A stretch of 64,000 nt of DNA from an uncultured Clostridia bacterium (GCA_945923775.1 CAMELR010000002.1:69837-133836), one strand, 5' to 3'; positions 9,268 to 18,137 are shown, counted from the first letter of the stretch. Made by a program: numbers and translations. Notes: a model not told the origin generated them from the letters alone.

Positions 9268-9981
9268 TCAGATTATGTGGTGATTTTCTGCGTATTCCTG
9301 AATACGCATATAATCGCTCATTACGTCCACTTCTCCCCAGAAATGTTCGGATATGTCCTTTACAAATATCGGGTAGCGGATACAGTTGTCGTAGATGACG
9401 TTTTCCCACCACAGGTCATAGACCTCGCGTTCTACTGCGTCGTTGAGAAGATTGCAGAAGGTCAGCACGAAGTCTTTTTTTATTCTGCCTATTCCGACAT
9501 ATTCGGTGTGTTTTTTCCCGTCTTCGAGGTTTTTGCCAAAGCTGTTTATAAAGCTGTCCTCTGTCAGTTCAAAGCAATAGTCGCCGACTGACCCGCGCGT
9601 TTTATCGCCAAGCATTACTATGCGGTGGTCGTCTTTGAGAACTTCATTTAGAATATCCTCCTGCCAGAACACATCTGCGTTGCAGAGGATTATGTCCTCC
9701 TTGCTTGAGAGGAATTCCTTTGCAAACCACAGGGACGCCATGCTGTTTGTGACCTTGAAAAAAGGATTGAAGTAGTATGTTACCGGCAGACCCTGAAGCG
9801 CGGAATATATGTCGTTTTTTCTGTACCCTACCACAACGGCTGTGCTTATGCCGTTATCCGTGAGCATTTTTACAGTGTGGCGGATTATTGTAGTCTCGCC
9901 TACCGGCAGTATGCTTTTGGGCATTTCTATCGTGTTGTTCATACGTCTGCCCATGCCGGCTGCCATTATTACAGCTCTCAT
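9268..9981 (-). CDS. Nucleotidyltransferase, LicC/PntC-like (237 aa)
   Basis: This looks like an enzyme that activates a phosphorylated or phosphonylated small molecule with an NTP, most likely CTP. It has the N-terminal signature AAGMGRRM with PKSILPVG (Lys22) and the metal-binding LCNADVFW. Its length suits single-domain LicC- or PntC-type cytidylyltransferases; there is no left-handed beta-helix tail as in sugar-1-phosphate acetyltransferase fusions. The start is ATG 9981, one base after the aminotransferase stop (TGAAATG) and after GGAGGAATTTGAA; the ATG at 9996 overlaps that binding site. The tight coupling to a PhnW-like aminotransferase mirrors known PntC-AEPT fusion proteins. The exact substrate is unproven. 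Confidence 0.85.
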   Translation of the reverse strand: MRAVIMAAGMGRRMNNTIEMPKSILPVGETTIIRHTVKMLTDNGISTAVVVGYRKNDIYSALQGLPVTYYFNPFFKVTNSMASLWFAKEFLSSKEDIILCNADVFWQEDILNEVLKDDHRIVMLGDKTRGSVGDYCFELTEDSFINSFGKNLEDGKKHTEYVGIGRIKKDFVLTFCNLLNDAVEREVYDLWWENVIYDNCIRYPIFVKDISEHFWGEVDVMSDYMRIQEYAENHHII

Positions 9982-9982
9982 T

Positions 9983-11062
9983 TCAAATTCCTCCATTCAG
10001 CACAGCTTTCAGTGCTAAGACCAGTTGTTCCTGATCCTCATGTGGGTGATAGCCTATGTGACCGACCCTCAGGAGCTTTTTCCCAAGCTCGCCGCCGTTT
10101 GGCGTGAGCGTCATTTCGTGTTTATATCGCATTGCTTCGTAGACCTCTCCGGCGGTCACTCCGCTGAATACCAGTGGAGTCAGCGCGTTAGACAGAGGGT
10201 AATCCGGTATGGTCACATGCGGCAGACCGCGCACCTGGCTGCGGAACCATTCTGCTTCGGTTCTGACTATGTTCAGCCGGTTTTCTATGCCGCCTTCGTC
10301 GTACTCTATATGTCGCAGCATTTCGTTGAGTTCGTACAGCACCCTTACCGCAGGGGTGAACGGAGTCTGACCGCGCTCCTGATTTTTAAGGTGGTCGCTG
10401 AAATCAAGATAAAGGGACGGAGGTGAGATCCTTCCGATACGGTCGTGTATAGCGCGTTCGCTGAGGAGCACAAAGGACATTCCCGGTCCTAATGCAAGAC
10501 CCTTCTGGGAACTTGTTATCAGTGCGTCGATACTGTATTTTTCAGCGTTAACATCATCTGCAAGAAATGACGATATTGCGTCTGCCACAAGGAGCATGTC
10601 TTTTCTGCGGCAGAAGTCAGACAGCATGTTGATATCATATAGCTGACCGGTAGATGTTTCATGAATATTCACCAGCAGTCCGGTGTAAGCCGTGCCGGAA
10701 TACTCCTCCAGCCTTTCACTGGTGAGAGATTCGCCGAAGCTCAGCGTAAGCACATCGTGCGGTATGCCGTGGAGCTCGCATATCTGTGCAAATCTGTGGC
10801 CGAACGATCCGCCGTCTATTATCAGCAGACGGTCGTCCTTGTTGAACAGATTGAATACGGTCGCTTCCATTGCACCGGTGCCTGATGCGGTAAGGAAAAC
10901 TAACCGGCTGGTATCAGGTGCATGCATCTGTTTTTTCAGAAGCCCTTCCGATTCCAGCATCATGGCGGAAAATTCCCTGGTGCGGAAATATGGTATCTGA
11001 CCGGCGGCGGTCTTTAGGGTGAATGGGTACATCTCGACCGGGCCTACTGTGAATAATTTCAT
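9983..11062 (-). CDS. Class V PLP aminotransferase, PhnW / alanine-glyoxylate type (359 aa)
   Basis: A fold-type I PLP enzyme that moves an amino group between an amino acid and a ketone or aldehyde. The opening MKLFTVGPVEMYP, TASGTGAME (phosphate binding), Asp161 in VADAISSF and the Schiff-base Lys187 in SSQKGLALGPG are the class V marks. The family includes 2-aminoethylphosphonate:pyruvate transaminase and serine/alanine-glyoxylate transaminases. I use the ATG at 11062 (GGAG 9 bases upstream) and not the one at 11071, which lies in the binding site. In this operon it probably makes the amino-bearing group that the next gene's product activates. No phosphonate-forming PEP mutase is visible here, so the substrate stays open. 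Confidence 0.86.
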   Translation of the reverse strand: MKLFTVGPVEMYPFTLKTAAGQIPYFRTREFSAMMLESEGLLKKQMHAPDTSRLVFLTASGTGAMEATVFNLFNKDDRLLIIDGGSFGHRFAQICELHGIPHDVLTLSFGESLTSERLEEYSGTAYTGLLVNIHETSTGQLYDINMLSDFCRRKDMLLVADAISSFLADDVNAEKYSIDALITSSQKGLALGPGMSFVLLSERAIHDRIGRISPPSLYLDFSDHLKNQERGQTPFTPAVRVLYELNEMLRHIEYDEGGIENRLNIVRTEAEWFRSQVRGLPHVTIPDYPLSNALTPLVFSGVTAGEVYEAMRYKHEMTLTPNGGELGKKLLRVGHIGYHPHEDQEQLVLALKAVLNGGI

Positions 11063-11089
11063 ATTACTCATCTCCGTTTATGAAGGATA

Positions 11090-11839
11090 TCAACGTTTAA
11101 GTATCGCATACCAGCGGTCGCTGTCGTTGTATCTGGTGCCGTTTATCTCCGGCGGAAAATATGCCTGTTCGGCAAAATGAAAACCTTGCTTTGTGAATAT
11201 GCTGTATAGCTTAACGTATTCTTCATCGGTTCTGTATATTGCGCTGTAATCGCTGTCCAGCTGGTCGGAATGTATCTGATCCAGAGTCAGCCGCGTTCCT
11301 AAACCGACTGCGTCGCCAACATACAAAACGCACTTGTCGTTCAGAAGGTCGACTAGTCTGGTCAGGCATTTTACAAGCTCGGTATCATTTATATACATGC
11401 ACACGCCCAGCATGATCACGCAGTCGAATTTTCCGCCGAAAAAGCTGTCAGGCTTACTCATCAGTTCGCTGAATGACGCGCATACATATTTAGCCTGGTC
11501 ACTATATGCTGCCGTTCTTTTTTCTGCGGCGGCGATCATCTCCGGAGCGAAATCCGCGCCCAGATACCTTCCGCATAACGGAAGCACCATTTCGGCAAAT
11601 CTTCCCATTCCGCAGCCTATATCCAGTACTGCGCTGTTTGGGGTCAGATCAAGCCTGGGCACTATGTATTCCCGGTCAAAGCGGCTTCTTGTGTCAGCCT
11701 GTTCAGGATTCTGCTCGCCGTTTACTACTGCTGACAGGGGATTTTTCATTGACGAGGCGAGCGCGGCTCGCTTGTTGTAAAAATCGCGTACTTCCTGCTC
11801 GTTTATGTCTGTTCTGGTTCCATATATTCTGTTGCTCAT
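11090..11839 (-). CDS. SAM-dependent class I methyltransferase (249 aa)
   Basis: A single methyltransferase domain: the SAM loop VLDIGCGMGRF (about 73-83), an acidic strand end GADFAPEM, and motif IV around FDCVIMLGVCMYI. The N-terminal helices (about 1-60) are of the kind that cover the active site in small-molecule methyltransferases. GGAGACTAAG precedes ATG 11839. It sits 12 bases after the preceding gene and 27 before the aminotransferase start, inside the flagellin-modification operon. N-methylation of the amino group made by the neighbouring aminotransferase is an attractive but untested idea. Confidence 0.87.
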   Translation of the reverse strand: MSNRIYGTRTDINEQEVRDFYNKRAALASSMKNPLSAVVNGEQNPEQADTRSRFDREYIVPRLDLTPNSAVLDIGCGMGRFAEMVLPLCGRYLGADFAPEMIAAAEKRTAAYSDQAKYVCASFSELMSKPDSFFGGKFDCVIMLGVCMYINDTELVKCLTRLVDLLNDKCVLYVGDAVGLGTRLTLDQIHSDQLDSDYSAIYRTDEEYVKLYSIFTKQGFHFAEQAYFPPEINGTRYNDSDRWYAILKR

Positions 11840-11851
11840 CTTAGTCTCCGT

Positions 11852-12802
11852 TTAAACCATTCCTATAAAGCAGACCGTATTATTGGGTATCAATATCACG
11901 CCGTTTTGCTGATGCTGTTCGAAGAACTCTTCAAGCGCTGTGCAGTAATTGTCAAATTCAGGGTCTCCGGATTTGGGAGCATAGCTTCTTGATATGCGAT
12001 TGCCGATAAACTGTTCTTTCGTAAATATGAGGTCATTCGGGTAGATTTCCCTGTGGCTGTTGGTCAGATAATTCTCTGACATCACTTTATATTTCTCGTC
12101 GCTTACGCTGAACTGTTCGAAGCACTCTTCAAGCGCTGTGCGGTAATTGTCAAATTCAGGGCCTCCGGGTTTGGGAGCATAGCTGCTTGAAATTCGGTTT
12201 CCTATGAATTGGGATTTGTTATAAGAGAGGTCGTTTTTAAATATGGCTGACGAATAATTTTTCAGAAACTTTTGAGAAATTTCTACAAAGCGTTCACTTT
12301 CAATGGATCTCCCATTTGAGAAAAGCTCACGATATCGTGCGCAATGATCCAAGTTAAGTTTGTGAAGTGTACGCACAAGGCTGGATTTTTTATCTGTTAA
12401 ATTCCAAACGATCATGACCTTACCGCCAGGACGGAGTATCCGCCTGCATTCTTCGCGGAAATCATCGGGCTGGAACCAGTGGAACGATTCTGCGGCGGTT
12501 ATCAGAGATACGCTGCCGTCAGGAAGTCCGGTGTGTTCAGCGGGGGCGCTTATTATCTCGGCTCCCGGAGCGGTTTCGGCTATTCTGGAGCGCATATCTC
12601 CGTTCGGTTCGACCGCTGCTACGCGGCAGCCAAGCGACATAAGCTGCCCAGTGAATATGCCGGTTCCGGCTCCTATATCCGCTATCAGGCTGTCCGGAGT
12701 CAGCGCTGTTTCGCGTCGGATAAAGTCCAACACGCCCTGCGCATACCTTGGCCGGCACTGCATATATACTTCAGCTTTTCCACTGAAAACATTCTCGTTC
12801 AT
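11852..12802 (-). CDS. SAM-dependent methyltransferase with a duplicated C-terminal module (316 aa)
   Basis: The N-terminal two thirds form a Methyltransf_11 domain (ADIGAGTGIFTGQL, then AAVEPNGDM, then AAESFHWF). Family members usually end in one segment containing an SSSYAP-type motif and an FE-Q helix. Here a 66-residue module occurs twice in a row: QFIGNRISSSYAPKPGGPEF and again QFIGNRISRSYAPKSGDPEF. The 3' half of each unit is nearly identical in DNA (see the repeat at 11915). ATG 12802 overlaps the upstream stop as ATGA, and AAAGGGA precedes it; longer frames upstream are inside the neighbouring gene. The duplication may enlarge the substrate lid. The methyl acceptor is unknown. Confidence 0.85.
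   Translation of the reverse strand: MNENVFSGKAEVYMQCRPRYAQGVLDFIRRETALTPDSLIADIGAGTGIFTGQLMSLGCRVAAVEPNGDMRSRIAETAPGAEIISAPAEHTGLPDGSVSLITAAESFHWFQPDDFREECRRILRPGGKVMIVWNLTDKKSSLVRTLHKLNLDHCARYRELFSNGRSIESERFVEISQKFLKNYSSAIFKNDLSYNKSQFIGNRISSSYAPKPGGPEFDNYRTALEECFEQFSVSDEKYKVMSENYLTNSHREIYPNDLIFTKEQFIGNRISRSYAPKSGDPEFDNYCTALEEFFEQHQQNGVILIPNNTVCFIGMV
11915..12184 (-). repeat. Tandem intragenic duplication, 198-base period, inside the methyltransferase gene
   Basis: Bases 11915-11986 and 12113-12184 match at 68 of 72 positions, exactly 198 bases (66 codons) apart and in frame. To the right of each copy the DNA similarity fades but the protein alignment continues over the whole 66-residue unit. 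The pattern fits an older duplication whose 3' halves were later homogenised, or kept alike by selection. Confidence 0.9.
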
Positions 12803-14010
12803 TTTTGTCCCTTTCGGTGCGCCTGCTTTTTCAGGTATTTTCTTACTACCTGACGATTGGTGCCGTAGATGTATTTTTTGATAAGCAGCTTCAGCGGAGG
12901 TCGGCGCATCCACTTCCGTTTTATCTGCTTGAATTCCATTTTGTCTAAATCGCTGAGAAATTCCTCCCGGCGTTCATTCATTGCTATCGGGTCTCTCATA
13001 CGGTTCGCGTATTTGACCACGGTATCCATATCCAGTTCCCGAGTAGTCATTTGCTGTTTTGCAAGCTCAATGGCGGTTCTGCCCTTTTCTGTGCTTGGTA
13101 TCATTACTGAGGAGCCATGATTGTCGTTGTAAAGCTCAGGGCAGAATATATGCACGCCCCACAGATCTCCAAGCGTGATGTCTGAGCATCGCCGTGAAGT
13201 GGTGTATCTGCACTCATAACAGGACGGCCGCGACATTATGTGTTGCATCCAGATATCAAAGAATGGATTTACCCAACGGTCAATAGTAATGTGCTTTCCG
13301 TTTTCAAACGTCAGCGACATGACGTCGTAGTCCCATCTTCCTCCGTCCTTGTCACGGTAATCGAGAATTTTCACGCGGCTGGCGTGCTTTTTCTCCATGT
13401 ACTGAATGAAGCTGTTTTTATATTTCGGAGAAGGTACGCCCTCGCATATAACGTCTATAGTCAGCAGTTCCGGATATTCCTTGTCGCCCAGAAAGGCTCT
13501 GAGGCCTGCTATCTGGCAGGGTGTGCCTGTGAATACGATCTTTCTTCCCTCGGAAAGGAACTTTTTGCAGTCAGCATATGCCGTACCTATCCGGCTCTGG
13601 TCGTACTTTGATTTGCGGAGCATATCGAGGTCGGAGAGGTCGGTTATATACCGATGTTCGGTTGTAAGATTTTCGGTCTGTGCGGCGCCGAAAACGGCGT
13701 AGGAGCTTCCGGTACACCAGGCTTTGACGAGAGCGGTGAAAGCGCCGCCGGACGTGCTCTTTTCGAGTACATCGCGGTCGTTGACGTATCCGCCGGTAAC
13801 GCGTTCAACTTTAGGGTGAAGCAGGTCCTTAGTCATTGGACATACGACCCGGCAGAGTCCGCAGTTAACGCATTTTTCTTGGTTGATGACCGGATATGCG
13901 AAGCCTTCGGAGTCGTATTCCATGTGCATCGCGCCTTTTCCGCAGACCTGAACACAGGCGGAACAGCCGGTGCAGCTTGCTTTGCGGCTGTTATCAAGGT
14001 ATGTATCCAT
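12799..14010 (-). CDS. FrhB/FdhB-like iron-sulfur protein (coenzyme F420 hydrogenase beta-subunit family, 403 aa)
   Basis: Two [4Fe-4S] motifs open the protein: Cys13-x2-Cys16-x2-Cys19-x3-Cys23 and Cys47-x2-Cys50-x2-Cys53-x3-Cys57. FrhB_FdhB N- and C-type domains follow, with the conserved GTPCQIAGLRAFLG and DVICEGVPSP. Proteins of this family without a hydrogenase are common in exopolysaccharide clusters next to polysaccharide pyruvyl transferases, as here; their reaction is not established. ATG 14010 shares its A with the upstream stop (TGATG), and its own stop overlaps the next gene (ATGA), so translation is coupled on both sides. Flavin- and ferredoxin-dependent redox chemistry on a sugar or carrier is plausible but speculative. 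Confidence 0.88.
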   Translation of the reverse strand: MDTYLDNSRKASCTGCSACVQVCGKGAMHMEYDSEGFAYPVINQEKCVNCGLCRVVCPMTKDLLHPKVERVTGGYVNDRDVLEKSTSGGAFTALVKAWCTGSSYAVFGAAQTENLTTEHRYITDLSDLDMLRKSKYDQSRIGTAYADCKKFLSEGRKIVFTGTPCQIAGLRAFLGDKEYPELLTIDVICEGVPSPKYKNSFIQYMEKKHASRVKILDYRDKDGGRWDYDVMSLTFENGKHITIDRWVNPFFDIWMQHIMSRPSCYECRYTTSRRCSDITLGDLWGVHIFCPELYNDNHGSSVMIPSTEKGRTAIELAKQQMTTRELDMDTVVKYANRMRDPIAMNERREEFLSDLDKMEFKQIKRKWMRRPPLKLLIKKYIYGTNRQVVRKYLKKQAHRKGQK

Positions 14011-15113
14011 CAAAGCTCAAGCGCTCCCTTCAGGTAATCCAGCGATTTTTCGCGTTCGGCGTGGAATCTTTCCCACACCCGGTCATAGTCGATAGCGGGC
14101 AGCTCCTGAACATTGCTTCCGGAGACGAGACGCTCAGGTATTCCCGCTGTGCCAAGAACATTTTCGATTTTATTAGAGCACGCCGGGCGTGTGAACACAT
14201 ACAGATCACGGCGGAACTGCATGGCAAATATTGCTCCGTGGAAAGAGTTGGTCACAACACATTCGGCGTGCTTGGTCAGACCGAGGAACTCTTCAACACC
14301 GGTATCATATGCCATTTTGTGCTTATAAAAATTCTGGATCCGCAGACTTATCTCGACTACTTTTGCGCCGCGTTTTCTGGCAATGCGGTCGGCAAAATCC
14401 AGAAGATCCTTGTCGTAACGGCGGGAATATACCAGAATATACGGCTTGTTTATCTTCGGTTCGGTAAGTATCTTTTCGTAATCTTCGCTGTCAAGAAGAA
14501 GCGTTGGGTCAAGGGTCTGGGTTATCGGTTTTTCAGTGCATTCCTGGATTATTCCCGTGCCTTCTTTTTCACGCAGCGAAATGCTGCGGAAGTTACTGAG
14601 GAGTCTTGTAAGCTCGCTGCGGTCGCTCTCCTTGAATGCGTACCCTCCGGTGCTGGGAGAGTAGGTAAAATTGTGCTTGCCGTGCATGCAGTCGTAATCG
14701 GCAAAGAACCCCTTATCAAAGCCCTTGGTTTCTTCTATGTCCCAGACTGTGTCGCTTCCGCAGATATACCCGTCGAAATCAAGTTCGTTGAAATTTTTTG
14801 AGGTATAGACCTTAGGGGTTTTGCGATAGTTTTTCTCCCAGAATGCGTCAAATTTCCGGTTAGCACGGTGTATTGCAGGGTAGCTGAGGCGGCAGCCCAA
14901 ACGCGACAGGAAACGGCTGTCCTGCATGCTTTTCAGCGGGTCGTCTATATCAGTGAGCAGCAGCGGGTCGGTGCGGTAATCAACAACAGTGTTGTCAACG
15001 CCGAGCTTGTTCAGCGCCTGCTGAAGCGCATAGCATTGCAGCATTGCACCGAAATTCACGAAATTGTAGTATTTCGTTTGCGTTACTATGCCGTATCTGC
15101 GTTTTGTTTCCAT
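14010..15113 (-). CDS. Polysaccharide pyruvyl transferase family protein (367 aa)
   Basis: Family members use a GT-B-like fold to add pyruvate ketals from phosphoenolpyruvate to sugars. The opening YGIVTQTKYYNFVNFGAMLQ, the mid-protein GSDTVW and the C-terminal TNSFHGAIFAMQF motif (His in SFHGA) are the family marks. The ATG at 15113 follows GGAGGAGCTT; the longer frame upstream runs into the neighbouring gene. It overlaps the FrhB-like gene by one base. The pair is typical of surface-glycan loci. Whether it truly adds pyruvate here is inferred from family only. Confidence 0.88.
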   Translation of the reverse strand: METKRRYGIVTQTKYYNFVNFGAMLQCYALQQALNKLGVDNTVVDYRTDPLLLTDIDDPLKSMQDSRFLSRLGCRLSYPAIHRANRKFDAFWEKNYRKTPKVYTSKNFNELDFDGYICGSDTVWDIEETKGFDKGFFADYDCMHGKHNFTYSPSTGGYAFKESDRSELTRLLSNFRSISLREKEGTGIIQECTEKPITQTLDPTLLLDSEDYEKILTEPKINKPYILVYSRRYDKDLLDFADRIARKRGAKVVEISLRIQNFYKHKMAYDTGVEEFLGLTKHAECVVTNSFHGAIFAMQFRRDLYVFTRPACSNKIENVLGTAGIPERLVSGSNVQELPAIDYDRVWERFHAEREKSLDYLKGALEL

Positions 15114-15124
15114 AAGCTCCTCCG

Positions 15125-16579
15125 TCAGCCGCTGATCACCTGCGACTTTATCATTCGGTGTATCTTTGCGCCGTTGGATATGTAGTCTGCGCCCGGACGC
15201 TCTATGTGCTTCTTGGGGCTTGCTTCTATCCATTCTTCAAGGGCTGAGCGGTCGTTTCCGGCGATATCCTGATACAATACCGGCAGACCAAGCTGCTCAA
15301 ACTGAGTGCATACTGAGCTTATGTCGCCGTATATCATATCACTGAGATAGATTGCCTTGAGCGTGTCAGGCGTGTCGTCGAATATTCCGCTTTGGTCTGC
15401 GATGAAACGTTTCTTGATGTTCATGTAGCCGTTCATCAGGGCGGGCGTCATGCTGTGTATCGTGCTTTCCATCAGAGGGTGCGGGCGCCAGAGAAGAACA
15501 CAGTCGCTGCGCTCCTTAAAGAAGTTAATTACCATCAGGAGCTTGTTGAGATACTGCTCCGGTGATTTCAGCAGCCCGGTAAGGCTGGTGTTATAAAACA
15601 CCACTTTTTTATTCTCCGTTAGTTTCAGCCATTCTTCTGGAACGCCGGTGTTTTCAGCGGTGAGAGACAGCATTTTGTCGATTTTCGGAGAGCCGGCTAC
15701 GATGAACTTTTTCTCCGCTTCCTTTCTGGTGAGCAGATCACCCCCGAAGCGTGAAATAAACGCTTTGACATGCAGATCACGCATGTAATCCGTCAGTGTA
15801 ACGACACGGTCCAGATTCCTTACAGAGGGCGGTGTGCAGAAAGGAATACGCGTTTTAACTTCTTCTGCGTTCTGCGGGTCGAATGGCTTCCAGACGAAAT
15901 ACGGAACATACACCAGCATATCGGTGTGTTTTTTCAGTTCTCCGGAATAAAAACGCGGGTCTACGCTTGTGACGAGATTTTCACCGTCGTAGGGGTTGTG
16001 AATGTATATGATATCGGGGTGTCTTTCCTCAAGGTCGTAGTTCTCGTAATGTATAACAGGCACGTCTGCCGGAAACTCCCTGCCCTCATAATGGAAATCG
16101 CCGAAGCTGTGGTCGGGATTCCGGTCGTAATATGGTATAGGTACGACATATGCGTCGCAGTCCGGGTCGGCTGACGCTTCGCGCCAGATGGATTCGAGGG
16201 AATCCCACATGCTGGACTTATACGGCATGAACAGTATCTCTAATTTGACTTTTATATCGTTTTTCAAGCTTTTCTCAGCATTGTTTAATTTTTCTTCTAA
16301 AAAAGAAAACGCCTTGTTTCCGGTCATATCGGCAATAATGCCCTCATGAACCTGATACAAAGCCTCGCAGTATTTTTCCAGATATTTCACCGCCGCTGTA
16401 CCGTCGCCCTCAAGGTCGTCAATAGTTGTGCCGATATCAACCGCTGCGTCCTGGCACTGAGCCATGAGAGCAAGCGCTTCCTCATGTGAGCCGCGGGTCA
16501 TGAGCTTCTTTATTTCGCGGTGCGCCTCGTGGAGAGAGTCGAATATTTCAAGTAGCAGTTTTTTATGTGCTTTTCTCAT
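15125..16579 (-). CDS. CDP-glycerol glycerophosphotransferase-like protein (484 aa), first gene after flagellin
   Basis: The first 105 residues are helical and charged. The rest resembles the GT-B domain of teichoic-acid glycerophosphotransferases, with the family marks WRPHPLMES (RPHP) and YGDISSV near the C-terminus. Enzymes of this group transfer a phospho-alcohol from a CDP carrier to a sugar or polymer. AGGTG stands 7 bases before ATG 16579, preferred over the GTG at 16588. It begins 29 bases after the flagellin terminator hairpin, so it is probably expressed by read-through from the flagellin promoter. In Clostridioides difficile a related gene lies beside flagellin in the locus that adds a phosphodiester-linked N-methylthreonine to GlcNAc. 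The donor in this strain is unknown. Confidence 0.8.
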   Translation of the reverse strand: MRKAHKKLLLEIFDSLHEAHREIKKLMTRGSHEEALALMAQCQDAAVDIGTTIDDLEGDGTAAVKYLEKYCEALYQVHEGIIADMTGNKAFSFLEEKLNNAEKSLKNDIKVKLEILFMPYKSSMWDSLESIWREASADPDCDAYVVPIPYYDRNPDHSFGDFHYEGREFPADVPVIHYENYDLEERHPDIIYIHNPYDGENLVTSVDPRFYSGELKKHTDMLVYVPYFVWKPFDPQNAEEVKTRIPFCTPPSVRNLDRVVTLTDYMRDLHVKAFISRFGGDLLTRKEAEKKFIVAGSPKIDKMLSLTAENTGVPEEWLKLTENKKVVFYNTSLTGLLKSPEQYLNKLLMVINFFKERSDCVLLWRPHPLMESTIHSMTPALMNGYMNIKKRFIADQSGIFDDTPDTLKAIYLSDMIYGDISSVCTQFEQLGLPVLYQDIAGNDRSALEEWIEASPKKHIERPGADYISNGAKIHRMIKSQVISG

Positions 16580-16607
16580 TTTTATCACCTGTATAATAAC
16601 ACAAAAC

Positions 16608-16635
16608 AGCCCCCCGGAGAGACCCCCGAGGGGCT
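16608..16635 (-). terminator. GC-rich hairpin after flagellin, probably a partial terminator
   Basis: AGCCCC (16608-16613) pairs with GGGGCT (16630-16635), extended by inner CGG/CCG pairs. On the minus strand it is followed by GTTTTGTGTT, an interrupted T tract. It sits 72 bases after the flagellin stop and 29 before the next start, so it likely reduces rather than abolishes downstream transcription. Confidence 0.75.
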
Positions 16636-16706
16636 GAAATGCTATTTCGCTGTCAAAACAGCGCCGTTAAGCTGCGTTCATGCAGCCATCGTCAATCCGG
16701 AAGGGA

Positions 16707-18137
16707 TTAGCCGAGGAGCTGGAGAACGGACTGCGGCTGCTGATTTGCCTGAGCCAGCATGGACTGAGCTGCCTGCTGAAGGATGTTGTACTTGGTGTAG
16801 CTGAGCATCTCAGAAGCCATATCAGTATCACGGATAGTGGACTCTGCGTCAGTCAGGTTCTCGTTAGTTGTGGTCAGGTTCTCGATCTTGTGCTCCATTC
16901 TGTTCTGGATAGAACCGAAGGTTGCACGAACCATGGAAGTCTTGTTGATAGCGTTGTCGATCTTATCGATTGCAGCGTTAGCGTCTTCCTGGGTTGCGAG
17001 AGAGAGCTGGTCAGTACCCAGACCTCTTGCAGAGATATCGAGGTCAGCCTTGAGCCCGCCGATACCGCTGGTTACATAGGAGAAGTTGAAGTCAACTGCG
17101 TCCTTGGAACGAGCGCCTACCTGCAGTGTGATGCTGTCAGCGTAGGTCAGGTTAGCGGAGCCGTGCTGATAAGAGTTAGGAGTGGAAACGCCGTTGTTGT
17201 AGTCGATCTGACCAACAGGCTTCTTCTCGATATTACCAACCGCGCCAGCAGTGATGGTGTACTTCTGAGTCATCTTGATAGATGTGGCTGTTATCTTAAC
17301 GTCGGCACCGTCAATCTTGGTAACTGCTGCACCCTTATCATCATACAGAGTAACGTTCTTGCCATTGTTAGCAACTGTATAGTTCTTACCGTTGATGGTA
17401 ACGGAAGTGGTATCCTTATTGATTGCGTACTCGGTTACAGCCTGAATGGTACCATCTACCTTACCATTCTTAACTGCAAGAGTTGCCTTATAGTTAGTGC
17501 CGCCGATGGTGGTCTTGCCATCAAGTGCGCCAGCCTTAACCTTCAGGTTAACGCCGTCAACGTTGATGGTACCGTTTGCGCCGGCGTCGAGGGAACCTGC
17601 AACTCTGCCGCTGTAGGTCATTGTGCCAGCAGGATCAGCATTCTGGGTGTAGGTGATGGAGGGGTGAGTAGCTACCTGACCGTTGTTGTTAACGATGGTG
17701 CCGTCAGCCATTGTACCGCCGTTCAGGGCAACTCTGCCGTTGAAGTCGGTATCAGCGATCTGGTTCAGTTCGTCGTTCAGCTGATCGAACTCGAGCTGGA
17801 TAGCGTCACGGTCGGTGGTGTTGTCGTATGTACCGTTAGCAGACTCGGAAGCCAGCTCCTTCATTCTCTGAAGGATGGAGTGTGTTTCCTGAGCAGCGCC
17901 CTCATAGGTCTGGATCATGGAGATACCATCCTGAGCGTTTCTCTTAGCCTGGCCAAGACCGCGGATCTGAGATCTCATCTTCTCAGAAATAGCAAGACCT
18001 GCAGCATCGTCGCCAGCGCGGTTGATTCTGTAACCGGAAGAAAGCTTCTCAGAAGCCTTCTTCAGACCAGATACGTTTGTGTTCAGCTTGTTGTACGCGT
18101 TGAGAGCGTTTAAGTTGTGCTGTACTACCATTCCCAT
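16707..18137 (-). CDS. hag: Flagellin (476 aa)
   Basis: The filament subunit, exported without a cleaved signal by the flagellar type III system. Conserved D0/D1 segments are seen at both ends: MVVQHNLNALNAYNKLN, then SSGYRINRAGDDAAGLAISE, and at the C-terminus DTDMASEMLSYTKYNILQQA through the final VLQLLG. Residues about 140-330 form a Thr/Asn/Gly/Lys-rich variable domain that is exposed on filaments and offers many Ser/Thr for O-glycosylation. GGAGG sits 8 bases before ATG 18137; longer frames are not needed. A sigma-28-type promoter, a leader hairpin and the adjacent modification genes complete the unit. Called hag/fliC by orthology. Confidence 0.98.
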   Translation of the reverse strand: MGMVVQHNLNALNAYNKLNTNVSGLKKASEKLSSGYRINRAGDDAAGLAISEKMRSQIRGLGQAKRNAQDGISMIQTYEGAAQETHSILQRMKELASESANGTYDNTTDRDAIQLEFDQLNDELNQIADTDFNGRVALNGGTMADGTIVNNNGQVATHPSITYTQNADPAGTMTYSGRVAGSLDAGANGTINVDGVNLKVKAGALDGKTTIGGTNYKATLAVKNGKVDGTIQAVTEYAINKDTTSVTINGKNYTVANNGKNVTLYDDKGAAVTKIDGADVKITATSIKMTQKYTITAGAVGNIEKKPVGQIDYNNGVSTPNSYQHGSANLTYADSITLQVGARSKDAVDFNFSYVTSGIGGLKADLDISARGLGTDQLSLATQEDANAAIDKIDNAINKTSMVRATFGSIQNRMEHKIENLTTTNENLTDAESTIRDTDMASEMLSYTKYNILQQAAQSMLAQANQQPQSVLQLLG

